Numbered from the stretch's first letter, positions 1 through 10,625 are shown. The stretch: 64,000 bases of DNA from Mercurialis annua (GCF_937616625.2 NC_065570.1:37145665-37209664), one strand, 5' to 3'. Notes: generated from the sequence alone by a model not told the origin. Made by a program: numbers and translations.

Positions 1-911
1 TCCTTTGACTTGCGGTGACACTATCTTGTATATAGGTGATTAGAGTTTGATACTCCTTAACTCTAGATCTTTCATGAGCTAGAGCCGCGGGATGTGTTGG
101 CTCTAGTTAGTTGTATATGGAGATAGGGGTTTAACCTAGAAAGGATTCATCACTCTGGATGAACGGAGACAAGATTCTATGCTATCTCAAATTGTTCTTG
201 ATGGATGATAAAACCTGCGCAGGTGTATATGACTTACATAGAAAGTTGTTTCTAGTGGAAGTCATATTTATCAAGAATTAGAACTGAGAGATGAGGTCAT
301 ATGATCAAGACAAACAGTGTTTGACTTAACCGTGACACTAGTCGAGATTGGAATCTTAGATGAAGGGAATTTTGAGTGTACGGTATTATGAACAATGGTT
401 CATAAAGAATGCATCGAAACATTCATCTCTATTTGGGGGTCGTGATATGTTGCTAGACGTCACTCTCGATCTACGAGAATTAATAATTAAATGGGATTTA
501 ATTATTTAATATAAGAAAGGCGTTTCTTATGACTCTCGTTGCCATATAGATGTGAACCTAGTTAGTCACACACAATAGAGTGTGCAACCGATTGAGTTTA
601 CAAAAGATCAATTTCATATAGATACTAGCATATCTCGAAAATTAATCTAAGATGAAAAACAAGTACAAATTAAGGACTAATTTGTAAGAGTTATAAATTA
701 GTAAGAACCTAATTGTACTGTGTCCAAGTTAATTAGGGACTAATTTATAAGAGTTATAAATTAGTAGGAACCTAATTATATTTTAACCAAGTTTTATGAT
801 TAGAAGGCTTAAGTAATTAATTAGTGTAATTAATGATACTTAAAGCACTAATCATAAGTTAATGGAATGATGATGTCATGGTGAAGTAATGAGATAAGGA
901 AATAAGCTTAT

Positions 912-1015
912 ATGTGATGTCATATGATGACATCACCTATATGATGTCACCTATGTGATGTCACCACATGAAAGGTGTCATGTGGTGGCAACACCTTTGC
1001 TTGGTGTGTGACACC
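912..1015 (+). promoter_or_regulatory. U3 repeat cluster, candidate enhancer
   Basis: Variants of TGATGTCA recur here three to four times, including a short inverted pair (GATGTCATATGATGACATC), followed by repeats of AGGTGTCA/GGTGTGTGACACC. It lies 40-145 bp upstream of the TATA box. TGACGTCA-like dyads are typical bZIP-type targets in plant promoters, so an activator-binding role is plausible but inferred only from the sequence. Identical clusters occur at 7801-7904 and 41541-41644 in the other two LTRs. Confidence 0.5.
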
Positions 1016-1055
1016 TAGCATGCAAGGTGTTGCATTCTTAAGGCATGCTCTAGCC

Positions 1056-1063
1056 TATAAATA
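1056..1063 (+). promoter_or_regulatory. LTR TATA box
   Basis: TATAAATA lies in the LTR with the U3 repeat cluster just upstream. Transcription would be expected to start about 30 bp downstream, near 1088-1095, which would define the U3/R border. The same box is found in the two other LTRs of the window. Confidence 0.75.
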
Positions 1064-1401
1064 GAGCATGTCCTTGCTCATTTCATAACACCACACAACA
1101 CACATCTCACTACAAAGTTGTAGAGAGAGAAAGCACTTGAAGGAGTTCAAGTTGTCATCAATCACGGGAAAAACTTGGCGACGTTTTTCATACATCCGAG
1201 CAAGGTAGTGATCGCGGCGAGAGTTTGAGCTTAGGGCTGCTCGGCAAGAGGAACTCTTGCAGGATTACTTCAAGGCGAGGATTCAATCGGACGCATACTC
1301 GTGTGGACGAGCTTGAGGTCGCCGTACTTTCGGGACTACAAGAATCGTTGGAGAATCGACATAGGTATTCCTCTTACGATTCCTAGATGCGTGCTTTAAT
1401 T

Positions 1402-1407
1402 AATAAA
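1402..1407 (+). promoter_or_regulatory. Candidate LTR polyadenylation signal
   Basis: AATAAA lies about 340 bp downstream of the TATA box and 114 bp before the LTR end, where an R/U5 border would be expected. Plant poly(A) signals are loose, so this is only a candidate. Confidence 0.4.
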
Positions 1408-1522
1408 TGATACGACGATCCATTTGTTGTTGATATGATCAACTTTAGGATCCGGATTGTTGGAATTTCGATTTTGAATTGAAATATACGATTCGGACCC
1501 GCGCCTCCCGCTGCGCCAACAG

Positions 1523-1535
1523 TGGTATCGGAGCC
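1523..1535 (+). other. Primer binding site, tRNA-iMet type
   Basis: TGGTATCGGAGCC begins one base after the LTR end. It matches the usual plant copia PBS, complementary to the 3' end of initiator methionine tRNA (TGGTATCAGAGC...), with one A-to-G difference. It fixes the 5' LTR border and element orientation. Confidence 0.9.
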
Positions 1536-1823
1536 ACCGTATCATCGAGTATTAACGCTTTACGATTGAATGAATGTATAAATAATCATGGACTTAGGAA
1601 TTATTATTGGGCATGTAATTTATAATTCCGAGGGATTTTTTTTCTTCAAGATGAACAAACGCTATTGTGATATTAATTACATTTGAATAAATTCTGTCTA
1701 GGAGATTGGTACTTAAGTGGTCCGCTCGTGACCCTCCAATCTATCCTGGGAATTTTTCTAATGTGATCATTTAACACAATACGTGATTCGCTTGTGCATT
1801 ATGTTGTCATCAACGGAATATGC

Positions 1824-2074
1824 GGAAAAAGCGAAACCCGAAAAAAAAAAACCCGGAAAAGAAAAATAATATTTTTTTTTTCATAAAAACCAAAAATGCT
1901 GAAAAATGGGTTTTACACCCGGGAAAAAGTTTTCGGCCCGAAAAAAAAAAATATTTTTTTTTCCGTAAAAAACCGAAATGCTGAAAAAGGGGTTTTACAC
2001 CCGGGGAAAAGTTTCCGACTCGAAAAAAAAAAAAAACCGTAAAAAAAAAACGTAAAAAAAAAAAAAAAAAAAAA
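1824..2074 (+). repeat. A/T homopolymer tract with internal duplication
   Basis: Long A runs alternate with T runs. Embedded are two related segments at a spacing of about 82 bp (from about 1901 and 1983), each with GGTTTTACACCCGGG followed by AAAAGTTT and a long A run. The corresponding tract in the second copy (8713-8960) differs mainly in run lengths and is 3 bp shorter overall, as expected for slippage or sequencing error in homopolymers. Confidence 0.85.
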
Positions 2075-2400
2075 TTTCGAGTATCAGCAATCGGTTGAGG
2101 CTTTCGGAGGTTCTAGGACGATTCCTCTATACCTAAAGAAAGCAGATATTACATAGTAAATGATTAGCGAATCATTTCCGAGATATGTAATAGTTTGCTC
2201 ATTCTTTTGTGGCTAAAGAATGAGACCTAGGAAGTCCATGATCATACATGTGTGATTGCATGATTAATTTTAGCTTTAATATGTATAAGATGCATGCTAA
2301 AATGTATTGTGTGTTTAGTGAGACCTGAATAACTCAAAACCCTAAGAAATCTTCCTAAAAGTTAAAAGATTAAGTTTATATTGATTAATCATTAAATTGT

Positions 2401-3190
2401 TTATCAATGGCTCTCCATTGGAGCAATAAACTAACACGCTTTGAGTTATCATCTTGTCGGCTATGGATACATAGGGGTGAGATGATATCGTCAAGAGATG
2501 TTGTTGAGTTTATCGTTAAGCATGAGATGTTACGGGTGTAGTCGATATAATATACGGCGAGAAAGGCAATTAGGCGTACCTGAGTCGTATATTATTCAAA
2601 TCGATACATCTTAGTTGATTCAATGGGTTAAACTTAACTAATGTGGAAACCTAAGAATAGCATTAAGTACTTGAGGGTGAAAGCATTAGGAGCCGGAAAT
2701 GATTGAACCTCATATGAGATATGATGAACAAGTAATTGTTCACTTATATATCATTTTGATCCCAAGAATAGCATTAAGTACTTGAGGGAAAGATAAATGA
2801 ATATAAGAATTCAATCACCCACTTGAAATCTTTTCCAACAAAGATTCACGTTTCCTATTTTGGAAGTGTAGGATTCGAAAAAGATAGTGGGAGGCCATTT
2901 TGATAAAGACCAAATCATTATGGTTAAATATACAAAATAACACGAATACTAATTAGAGATCTTTGCTATCTAAGGGATAATAAGATTAAATAGAATCCTT
3001 TTAAGTGACATTCACGATAGTAATCGGCTAGTGGTTTAAAACCATTTTTTTTGATTGATTAAGTGCCTCCAAGGCTATTGCGAAAAAGAAATGCACATTG
3101 GTTAACAAAGAAAAGTGTTTTCGTTTGTTAAGATGTAGGACAGTATAAGTCATAGCCGGAAATATTTGGAATATTTAAAAGGCGGTTTGG
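2401..3190 (+). pseudogene. gag: gag remnant with degenerate CCHC zinc knuckle
   Basis: Only the C-terminal end can be recognised. At 3061-3112 a Lys-rich segment precedes 3113-3180. There, across frameshifts, KCF, then G-Q-Y-K, then P-E-I-F align with the C-x2-C-x4-H-x4-C knuckle and the following P-K-Y-L of copia Gag. The His has become Gln, the last Cys region is a stop (TAG), and the frame changes inside the knuckle. Upstream of 3061 I cannot assign residues. In intact relatives Gag forms the virus-like particle and binds the RNA. This copy cannot encode it. Confidence 0.6.
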
Positions 3191-3339
3191 TCAATAAAAG
3201 AAATTGTTTCTTTTGTCAAAACAAAAGACATTGAAATGGAAATTGTATTAAGTATTGTGAATACTTAAAGGGCAATGACGAGAGGAACGACAATTCCATC
3301 AAGAATGTGTCTATCTCATGTTCCAATGTCAATTGCTCA

Positions 3340-3720
3340 TTTAAAAGCTTAGGTATTGGATACCGATGCTAATTCTCACATTTGTTTATCTTTTACGGAT
3401 TTAGTAAAAGTGAGAAAGAAAGGAAAAAGATGAAGTAATCTTAAATCTCGGGAATGACGCAAGCATTGCGACAAGAGCTATAGGATCAACTTCAATTTTC
3501 TTAAATAAACATAAGTTGTACTTAAACAAGTTTTTTTGTACTTACCCAATATATATAGAAATATCATATCCGAATTTATATAACAAATTTGGTAGTTGAT
3601 TTTCTATTTACAAAGGATGTTTGTAGTATTATGTTTGATAATACGGAGTTGGGTATGGATATGTACAAAATGTTCTTTATGACTTGAATAAAGATGTTTT
3701 ATGCAAAAGATGTTTTGGAA
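3340..3720 (+). pseudogene. Retropepsin-type aspartic protease remnant of copia Pol
   Basis: In the frame starting at 3353 the sequence reads V-L-D-T-D-A-N-S-H-I-C, matching the copia protease active-site region W-V-L-D-T-G-(x)3-H-I-C. The Gly of the catalytic D-T-G is replaced by Asp (codon 3365-3367). The frame shifts near 3440, after which I-L-N-L-G-N-D-A-S and then N-I-I-S segments of the family can be followed. The Pol polyprotein protease would mature Gag and Pol; this one is dead because of the motif change and frame breaks. The equivalent region in the second copy has the same motif change at 10245-10253. Confidence 0.75.
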
Positions 3721-3739
3721 ATTAATACCATAAGTTATC

Positions 3740-4660
3740 AAACTTCTAAACAACTTTGGCATTTATAATTAGGACATATTGCAAAAGATAGACATAACAA
3801 GTTAGATAGGATGGGAATCTTGAGCAATCAAGATTTTGCATCTCTTCCGATTTGTGAGTCGTATCTTAAAGGCAACATGGCCTGATTATTCTTTGTGGGA
3901 CAAAGAGGTAGAGCTAAAGCCGTTTAAGAGATCATACATAGTGATGTATATGGTACGTCTAAAGAAACGGACCAAGGTAAATACTTATACTTCATTTTCT
4001 ACATCGATGATTTATCACGATATAGTTAAGTTTGTCTTATGAAGAACAAACATGAAGTTTTTGAAATGTTCAAATGACTTCAAGAATGAAGTAGAAAACC
4101 AAATTGGAAAAGGTATTAATACTTTACGATGTGATCGAAAAGGGAAGAATACTTGAGTACAGAATTTGGTATGTTCCTAAAAGGAATGTGGTATTATTTT
4201 CAACTTACTCCTTGAGAACACCATGGTTGAATGGTGCGTCTGTCAAGAAGGACGTATCGTACATTGTGGGAAATGATACGATCAAGAATGAGCTATATAC
4301 TGACTTATCCATCTCGTTATAGGGTCAAGCACTTCTTACCGCAAATAAAATTCTAAATTAAATTCCAACTAAATCCGCTCCATACATACCTTATGAGATA
4401 TGGTATGGAATAAAGTCTTAAGGATGTTAAGATTTGAGGGTGTTCGGAACATATCATGTAACTGATATCTGATAAATTTGGAATCAAAATCAATCATGAA
4501 AAGGTTATGTTGGATATCCTAAATACAGTTTAGGATATTGTTTCTATATTCGAACCGAACAAACAATCGTTGTTTATCGGTGGTAGTCTTTCTTAATAAA
4601 GCGTTTATTCAAGAGGGACACTAAGAAAGGAATATAGAATTAGATGAGGAGTCATCTAGT
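3740..4660 (+). pseudogene. Integrase remnant (GAG-pre-integrase, core and C-terminal parts)
   Basis: The start, L-W-H-L-x-L-G-H-I and later C-E-S-(Y)-L-K-G, is the zinc-binding GAG-pre-integrase module (about 3750-3870). The core follows. The first catalytic Asp lies in H-S-D-V-Y-G (codon 3943-3945). The second lies in R-C-D-R (4133-4135), followed by a frame slip before Y-L-S-T-E-F-G. In the N-G-x-S-x segment the position expected to be the catalytic Glu reads GTC, Val (4242-4244). A C-terminal part with P-Y-E-I-W and G-Y-P-K is visible at about 4385-4560. Several stops interrupt it. Two short open frames here (3836-4042 and 4104-4322) are fragments of this domain or of its wrong frame, not genes. 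Confidence 0.88.
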
Positions 4661-4737
4661 TACCAACAAAATAATGAATCAATGAAGATTGATCAAACCC
4701 ACTAAAAGCCGGAGTTAGTAAAAGATGTATCTACATT

Positions 4738-5560
4738 AACAACTCGAAGATTAAGTAGAGTATCTCGTCCACTGGAGAGAGATGGTTTTCCCACATGATA
4801 AACAAGAGTTGTTTAGTCATGGAGTAAAAGATCAAATGTTGATCCCTCTACTTATGAGGAAACTATATGTGATATAGATTCTTCAAAATTGGTTTGAAGG
4901 AATAAAATCTGAAATAGATTCCATATAAAGAAACCAAATTTTAGGAGCTAGTCGATCCATCCAAAGGTATTATACCAATAAGGTTTAAATGGATCTTCAA
5001 GTGTAAAATTGGTACTAATGGAAAGGTGGAGACCTTTAAAGCTAAGCTTGTTGCAAAAGAGTTTTGCTAGAGGCAAGAAGTTGTATTGTGAATACGCTTT
5101 ATTGCGGGTAGCCATGCTTAAGTTCATCAAGATTTTTCTTACCAAGGCTACACATTTAGATTTGCTGGTTAGACATATGAATGTAAGAACCACATTCCTT
5201 AATGGTTAAATTAAGGAGTATATCTATATGGAACAAGTCGAGGATTTTGAATCCGAAGAAGGTTCCAAGACGTGTAAGCTAAAATGATCCCTAGTGGATG
5301 AAAAGAAAGCTTCGAGTTTCATCGTCTTGATAAATCCGTAAGAAGTTACGAATTTATTAAAAATGATGATAAACCCAATGGTTACAAGAAGGTTAGTGGG
5401 AGAAGACTCACTTTCATGATCTTTCATGTAGATAACTTATTACTACTAAATAATAATATCGGAATGATTACTTTTGTAAAACTTTGGATTATCTAATACG
5501 TACTCCATCAAAGACCTTGGAGAGGTAGCCTAAATTCTCAGTATTACACTCTATAGAGAT
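4738..5560 (+). pseudogene. Reverse transcriptase remnant of copia Pol
   Basis: It opens with the R-x-S-R-V-S-x-P linker typical of copia Pol. G-T-N-G-K-V-E-T-F-K-A-K-L-V-A-K follows at about 5008-5060 across frames, then A-F-L-N-G-like and Y-M-E-Q segments near 5190-5240. The catalytic Y-V-D-D box has become H-V-D-N (5425-5436), losing the second Asp. S-I-K-D-L-G-E follows at about 5505-5525. The domain is broken by numerous stops. Open frames of 60-80 codons here on either strand are chance survivors or shadows. RT would copy the element RNA into DNA inside the particle; this copy is inactive. Confidence 0.92.
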
Positions 5561-6340
5561 AGATCTAAGAGAATAAATGGTTTCTCCAAAAAGGCTCTTC
5601 TTAGAAAAGATATTGAAGTAGTTCAATATGGAAGTTCTAAGAGAGGATTGATACTCGTTAGGCATAAAATTCTTCTTTCAAAGGGAGTGTCTTCCGAAAC
5701 TTCTGAAGAAAGAAAGAATCTAGCAAAGATACCATAAGCTTTGGCAATTGGTAGTCTGAGGTATGTGTTGCCACATACAAAGCTAGAAATTGTCTATGCG
5801 GTTAGTGGGACTAATCGGTTTTAATCCAATCTATGTTGAGAACATTGGATGGTTGTTAAAGGTATCTTTAAGTACTTTTATTGAACTAAAGATATGGTAT
5901 TAACAAATGGAGAACGAGATTTTTAAGTAGACCGTTTTACAGATTCTGATTAATAATCAGATATGGATAATAGAGAGTCTATCTCCAGATTCATATTTAT
6001 CTATAATGAAGGAGTAGTGAGCTAGCAGTGTTCTAAGCAAGAATCAACTCCATACTCCATTATAGAAGCCGAGTATATTACGGCATGAGATGTCGTAATA
6101 GAAGGTGTTTGGATAAATTAGTTTATAACTGAACTAAGTACGGTTTTCTTCCATTAAGTCGAAAGTTCCTCTTTTCTGCGACCACAATGGTGCTACTGCC
6201 CTAGCAAAAGAAAGGCATTATCATATTATCTAAAGAAATTGTTGGAAAGAGAAAATTATTTCTCTAAAAGATAGCATTAGCCAATAAGACGGCTAACCCA
6301 CTGACAAAGCCCATGACTTGGAGTCATTAAGGTTTACATG
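5561..6340 (+). pseudogene. RT C-terminal part and RNase H remnant
   Basis: A chain of family motifs can be followed with frame changes: L-Y-R-D-R-S-K (about 5550), E-E-R-K-N-L-A-K (about 5705-5730), A-L-A-I-G-S-L-R-Y-V (about 5740-5770), E-H-W-M-V-V-K-G-I (about 5838-5865), C-S-K-Q-E-S-T and I-E-A-E-Y-I (about 6030-6080), then T-A-N-P-L-T-K-P-M (about 6290-6315), the conserved end of copia Pol. RNase H removes template RNA during reverse transcription. Stops are scattered through the domain. Confidence 0.9.
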
Positions 6341-6409
6341 ACTTAGAGTCATTAATATTTACATCTTGTGAAGATGGGGCTTAGATATAGTTGTCAATGG
6401 CACTAGTGC

Positions 6410-6419
6410 AAGTGGGAGA
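6410..6419 (+). other. Polypurine tract
   Basis: AAGTGGGAGA lies immediately upstream of the right LTR, which starts TGTTAG at 6421. In this family the plus strand is primed from such a tract. It is short and interrupted by one T, but its position is as expected. Confidence 0.75.
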
Positions 6420-7800
6420 TTGTTAGTAGTATGTGCCCTAGGGCCATTTGATTGTGTATATTTGTAGAATTAATCCCAATGGCAAAGATATATATGTTCT
6501 ATTTGAACTAAGTGTCTCATCAACTAAGTGTTCATTTATTACGTATTGTCCTTATCACATTGTGATAGAATCTATTCTTAAGGTGTTAAGAATATGAGTG
6601 ACAGATTCTATTATACAAGTGATCTAAATAACCGTTCACGATCGATGGGGTCCTGCGAATAAGGGCATTGCATTATCCCAGAAAGATCGTCACCTCTGTT
6701 TATTCTCCTGATTAGTAAAGAGTTACTAAATTATAGGAAGTAGTGAGTCTCATACTACTTGATGGGGATCAGAATAAACACGTGGACGCTCAAGGTGTTG
6801 AGTGAGTCGAACAAGTGACGCTAGATGACTTATACATGGTAATTCATTAAAGTCAATTTAATGTCATCTAGTTCATAATTGTACATATGTCCTTTGACTT
6901 GCGGTGACACTATCTTGTATATAGGTGATTAGAGTTTGATACTCCTTAACTCTAGATCTTTCATGAGCTAGAGCCGCGGGATGTGTTGGCTCTAGTTAGT
7001 TGTATATGGAGATAGGGGTTTAACCTAGAAAGGATTCATCACTCTGGATGAACGGAGACAAGATTCTATGCTATCTCAAATTGTTCTTGATGGATGATAA
7101 AACCTGCGCAGGTGTATATGACTTACATAGAAAGTTGTTTCTAGTGGAAGTCATATTTATCAAGAATTAGAACTGAGAGATGAGGTCATATGATCAAGAC
7201 AAACAGTGTTTGACTTAACCGTGACACTAGTCGAGATTGGAATCTTAGATGAAGGGAATTTTGAGTGTACGGTATTATGAACAATGGTTCATAAAGAATG
7301 CATCGAAACATTCATCTCTATTTGGGGGTCGTGATATGTTGCTAGACGTCACTCTCGATCTACGAGAATTAATAATTAAATGGGATTTAATTATTTAATA
7401 TAAGAAAGGCGTTTCTTATGACTCTCGTTGCCATATAGATGTGAACCTAGTTAGTCACACACAATAGAGTGTGCAACCGATTGAGTTTACAAAAGATCAA
7501 TTTCATATAGATACTAGCATATCTCGAAAATTAATCTAAGATGAAAAACAAGTACAAATTAAGGACTAATTTGTAAGAGTTATAAATTAGTAAGAACCTA
7601 ATTGTACTGTGTCCAAGTTAATTAGGGACTAATTTATAAGAGTTATAAATTAGTAGGAACCTAATTATATTTTAACCAAGTTTTATGATTAGAAGGCTTA
7701 AGTAATTAATTAGTGTAATTAATGATACTTAAAGCACTAATCATAAGTTAATGGAATGATGATGTCATGGTGAAGTAATGAGATAAGGAAATAAGCTTAT

Positions 7801-7904
7801 ATGTGATGTCATATGATGACATCACCTATATGATGTCACCTATGTGATGTCACCACATGAAAGGTGTCATGTGGTGGCAACACCTTTGCTTGGTGTGTGA
7901 CACC
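7801..7904 (+). promoter_or_regulatory. U3 repeat cluster in the second LTR
   Basis: This is identical to 912-1015: repeated TGATGTCA-like dyads upstream of the TATA box. Confidence 0.5.
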
Positions 7905-7944
7905 TAGCATGCAAGGTGTTGCATTCTTAAGGCATGCTCTAGCC

Positions 7945-7952
7945 TATAAATA
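7945..7952 (+). promoter_or_regulatory. LTR TATA box, second LTR
   Basis: TATAAATA lies at the same LTR position as 1056-1063. Transcription from here would read into the second, truncated internal region and possibly on into the 1512-bp satellite array. Confidence 0.7.
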
Positions 7953-8411
7953 GAGCATGTCCTTGCTCATTTCATAACACCACACAACACACATCTCACT
8001 ACAAAGTTGTAGAGAGAGAAAGCACTTGAAGGAGTTCAAGTTGTCATCAATCACGGGAAAAACTTGGCGACGTTTTTCATACATCCGAGCAAGGTAGTGA
8101 TCGCGGCGAGAGTTTGAGCTTAGGGCTGCTCGGCAAGAGGAACTCTTGCAGGATTACTTCAAGGCGAGGATTCAATCGGACGCATACTCGTGTGGACGAG
8201 CTTGAGGTCGCCGTACTTTCGGGACTACAAGAATCGTTGGAGAATCGACATAGGTATTCCTCTTACGATTCCTAGATGCGTGCTTTAATTAATAAATGAT
8301 ACGACGATCCATTTGTTGTTGATATGATCAACTTTAGGATCCGGATTGTTGGAATTTCGATTTTGAATTGAAATATACGATTCGGACCCGCGCCTCCCGC
8401 TGCGCCAACAG

Positions 8412-8424
8412 TGGTATCGGAGCC
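8412..8424 (+). other. Primer binding site, second copy
   Basis: TGGTATCGGAGCC, identical to 1523-1535, begins one base after the end of the second LTR. Confidence 0.88.
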
Positions 8425-8712
8425 ACCGTATCATCGAGTATTAACGCTTTACGATTGAATGAATGTATAAATAATCATGGACTTAGGAATTATTATTGGG
8501 CATGTAATTTATAATTCCGAGGGATTTTTTTTCTTCAAGATGAACAAACGCTATTGTGATATTAATTACATTTGAATAAATTCTGTCTAGGAGATTGGTA
8601 CTTAAGTGGTCCGCTCGTGACCCTCCAATCTATCCTGGGAATTTTTCTAATGTGATCATTTAACACAATACGTGATTCGCTTGTGCATTATGTTGTCATC
8701 AACGGAATATGC

Positions 8713-8960
8713 GGAAAAAGCGAAACCCGAAAAAAAAAAACCCGGAAAAGAAAAATAATATTTTTTTTTTCATAAAAACCAAAAATGCTGAAAAATGGGT
8801 TTTACACCCGGGAAAAAGTTTTCGGCCCGAAAAAAAAAATATTTTTTTTTCCGTAAAAAACCGAAATGCTGAAAAAGGGGTTTTACACCCGGGGAAAAGT
8901 TTCCGACTCGAAAAAAAAAAAACCGTAAAAAAAAAAACGTAAAAAAAAAAAAAAAAAAAA
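8713..8960 (+). repeat. A/T homopolymer tract, second copy
   Basis: This is the counterpart of 1824-2074, with several A and T runs differing in length by one to a few bases. It opens a 77-codon Lys/Phe/Asn-rich frame at 8709-8942 that is closed in copy 1 by the run-length differences. The frame is therefore not conserved even between these near-identical copies and is not a gene. Confidence 0.85.
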
Positions 8961-9289
8961 TTTCGAGTATCAGCAATCGGTTGAGGCTTTCGGAGGTTCT
9001 AGGACGATTCCTCTATACCTAAAGAAAGCAGATATTACATAGTAAATGATTAGCGAATCATTTCCGAGATATGTAATAGTTTGCTCATTCTTTTGTGGCT
9101 AAAGAATGAGACCTAGGAAGTCCATGATCATACATGTGTGATTGCATGATTAATTTTAGCTTTAATATGTATAAGATGCATGCTAAAATGTATTGTGTGT
9201 TTAGTGAGACCTGAATAACTCAAAACCCTAAGAAATCTTCCTAAAAGTTAAAAGATTAAGTTTATATTGATTAATCATTAAATTGTTTA

Positions 9290-10076
9290 TCAATGGCTCT
9301 CCATTGGAGCAATAAACTAACACGCTTTGAGTTATCATCTTGTCGGCTATGGATACATAGGGGTGAGATGATATCGTCAAGAGATGTTGTTGAGTTTATC
9401 GTTAAGCATGAGATGTTACGGGTGTAGTCGATATAATATACGGCGAGAAAGGCAATTAGGCGTACCTGAGTCGTATATTATTCAAATCGATACATCTTAG
9501 TTGATTCAATGGGTTAAACTTAACTAATGTGGAAACCTAAGAATAGCATTAAGTACTTGAGGGTGAAAGCATTAGGAGCCGGAAATGATTGAACCTCATA
9601 TGAGATATGATGAACAAGTAATTGTTCACTTATATATCATTTTGATCCCAAGAATAGCATTAAGTACTTGAGGGAAAGATAAATGAATATAAGAATTCAA
9701 TCACCCACTTGAAATCTTTTCCAACAAAGATTCACGTTTCCTATTTTGGAAGTGTAGGATTCGAAAAAGATAGTGGGAGGCCATTTTGATAAAGACCAAA
9801 TCATTATGGTTAAATATACAAAATAACACGAATACTAATTAGAGATCTTTGCTATCTAAGGGATAATAAGATTAAATAGAATCCTTTTAAGTGACATTCA
9901 CGATAGTAATCGGCTAGTGGTTTAAAACCATTTTTTTTGATTGATTAAGTGCCTCCAAGGCTATTGCGAAAAAGAAATGCACATTGGTTAACAAAGAAAA
10001 GTGTTTTCGTTTGTTAAGATGTAGGACAGTATAAGTCATAGCCGGAAATATTTGGAATATTTAAAAGGCGGTTTGG
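9290..10076 (+). pseudogene. gag: gag remnant, second copy
   Basis: This is the near-identical copy of 2401-3190, with the degenerate zinc knuckle at 9999-10066 (His replaced, last Cys region a stop). No open frame spans the domain. Confidence 0.58.
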
Positions 10077-10225
10077 TCAATAAAAGAAATTGTTTCTTTT
10101 GTCAAAACAAAAGACATTGAAATGGAAATTGTATTAAGTATTGTGAATACTTAAAGGGCAATGACGAGAGGAACGACAATTCCATCAAGAATGTGTCTAT
10201 CTCATGTTCCAATGTCAATTGCTCA

Positions 10226-10606
10226 TTTAAAAGCTTAAGTATTGGATACCGATGCTAATTCTCACATTTGTTTATCTTTTACGGATTTAGTAAAAGTGAG
10301 AAAGAAAGGAAAAAGATGAAGTAATCTTAAATCTCGGGAATGACGCAAGCATTGCGACAAGAGCTATAGGATCAACTTCAATTTTCTTAAATAAACATAA
10401 GTTGTACTTAAACAAGTTTTTTTGTACTTACCCAATATATATAGAAATATCATATCCGAATTTATATAACAAATTTGGTAGTTGATTTTCTATTTACAAA
10501 GGATGTTTGTAGTATTATGTTTGATAATACGGAGTTGGGTATGGATATGTACAAAATGTTCTTTATGACTTGAATAAAGATGTTTTATGCAAAAGATGTT
10601 TTGGAA
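10226..10606 (+). pseudogene. Protease remnant, second copy
   Basis: This is the near-identical copy of 3340-3720. The catalytic triplet reads D-T-D instead of D-T-G (10245-10253) and the same frameshift follows. Confidence 0.73.
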
Positions 10607-10625
10607 ATTAATACCATAAGTTATC

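Larger units (their letters stand above)
1..1521 (+). mobile_element. 5' LTR, partial (last 1521 of 1990 bp)
   Basis: This matches 6890-8410 base for base at a constant offset of 6889; I noticed no difference when comparing by eye. The first 469 bp of the LTR lie upstream of the window. It ends in CCAACA, directly before the primer binding site. It contains the U3 short-repeat cluster (912-1015), a TATA box (1056-1063) and an AATAAA (1402-1407). Two related segments of about 47 bp repeat in tandem within U3, at about 669-714 and 730-776, each carrying GGACTAATTT and AGTTATAAATTAGTA. Confidence 0.95.
1522..2400 (+). other. Leader and possible start of gag, no recognisable domain
   Basis: This stretch follows the PBS. 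It contains an ATG at 1651 whose frame closes after a few codons, then the A/T homopolymer tract annotated separately. No protein domain can be recognised on either strand. It probably corresponds to the untranslated leader plus an eroded gag N-terminus. Confidence 0.5.
1..8410 (+). mobile_element. Ty1/copia LTR retrotransposon, copy 1 (5' LTR cut by window edge)
   Basis: This is one full internal region (1522-6420) bounded by a partial left LTR (1-1521) and a complete right LTR (6421-8410). The order of recognisable remnants is gag zinc knuckle, protease, integrase, reverse transcriptase, RNase H, which is the Ty1/copia order; in gypsy elements integrase follows RNase H. A primer binding site follows the left LTR and a purine-rich tract precedes the right LTR. 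Every coding domain is interrupted by in-frame stops and frameshifts, so the element cannot supply its own proteins. Its left target-site duplication is outside the window, so I cannot say where it originally inserted. The copia assignment is secure; the lineage within copia is not determined. Confidence 0.95.
6421..8410 (+). mobile_element. Complete LTR, 1990 bp, shared between two tandem internal regions
   Basis: It starts TGTTAG and ends CCAACA, giving the usual TG...CA termini in a 4-bp inverted repeat TGTT/AACA. It is preceded by the polypurine tract and followed at 8412 by a second primer binding site, so the same LTR serves as 3' LTR of copy 1 and 5' LTR of copy 2. TATA box 7945-7952, U3 repeat cluster 7801-7904, AATAAA 8291-8296. 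The borders are confirmed by the solo LTR at 40161-42149, whose ends are fixed by a target-site duplication. Confidence 0.97.

Noticed and set aside
5009..5209. Possible small protein resembling reverse transcriptase
   Set aside because: It is an internal fragment of the frameshifted RT remnant, bounded by decay stops.
1522..6420. Gypsy-type element or integrated DNA virus
   Set aside because: Integrase precedes RT, the LTRs and tRNA-iMet-type PBS are present, and motifs are copia-like; no envelope, movement or capsid features of pararetroviruses were seen.
8709..8942. Lys/Asn/Phe-rich 77-codon frame, with a minus-strand shadow
   Set aside because: It is a product of A/T homopolymers; the corresponding stretch in copy 1 is not open because of run-length differences.
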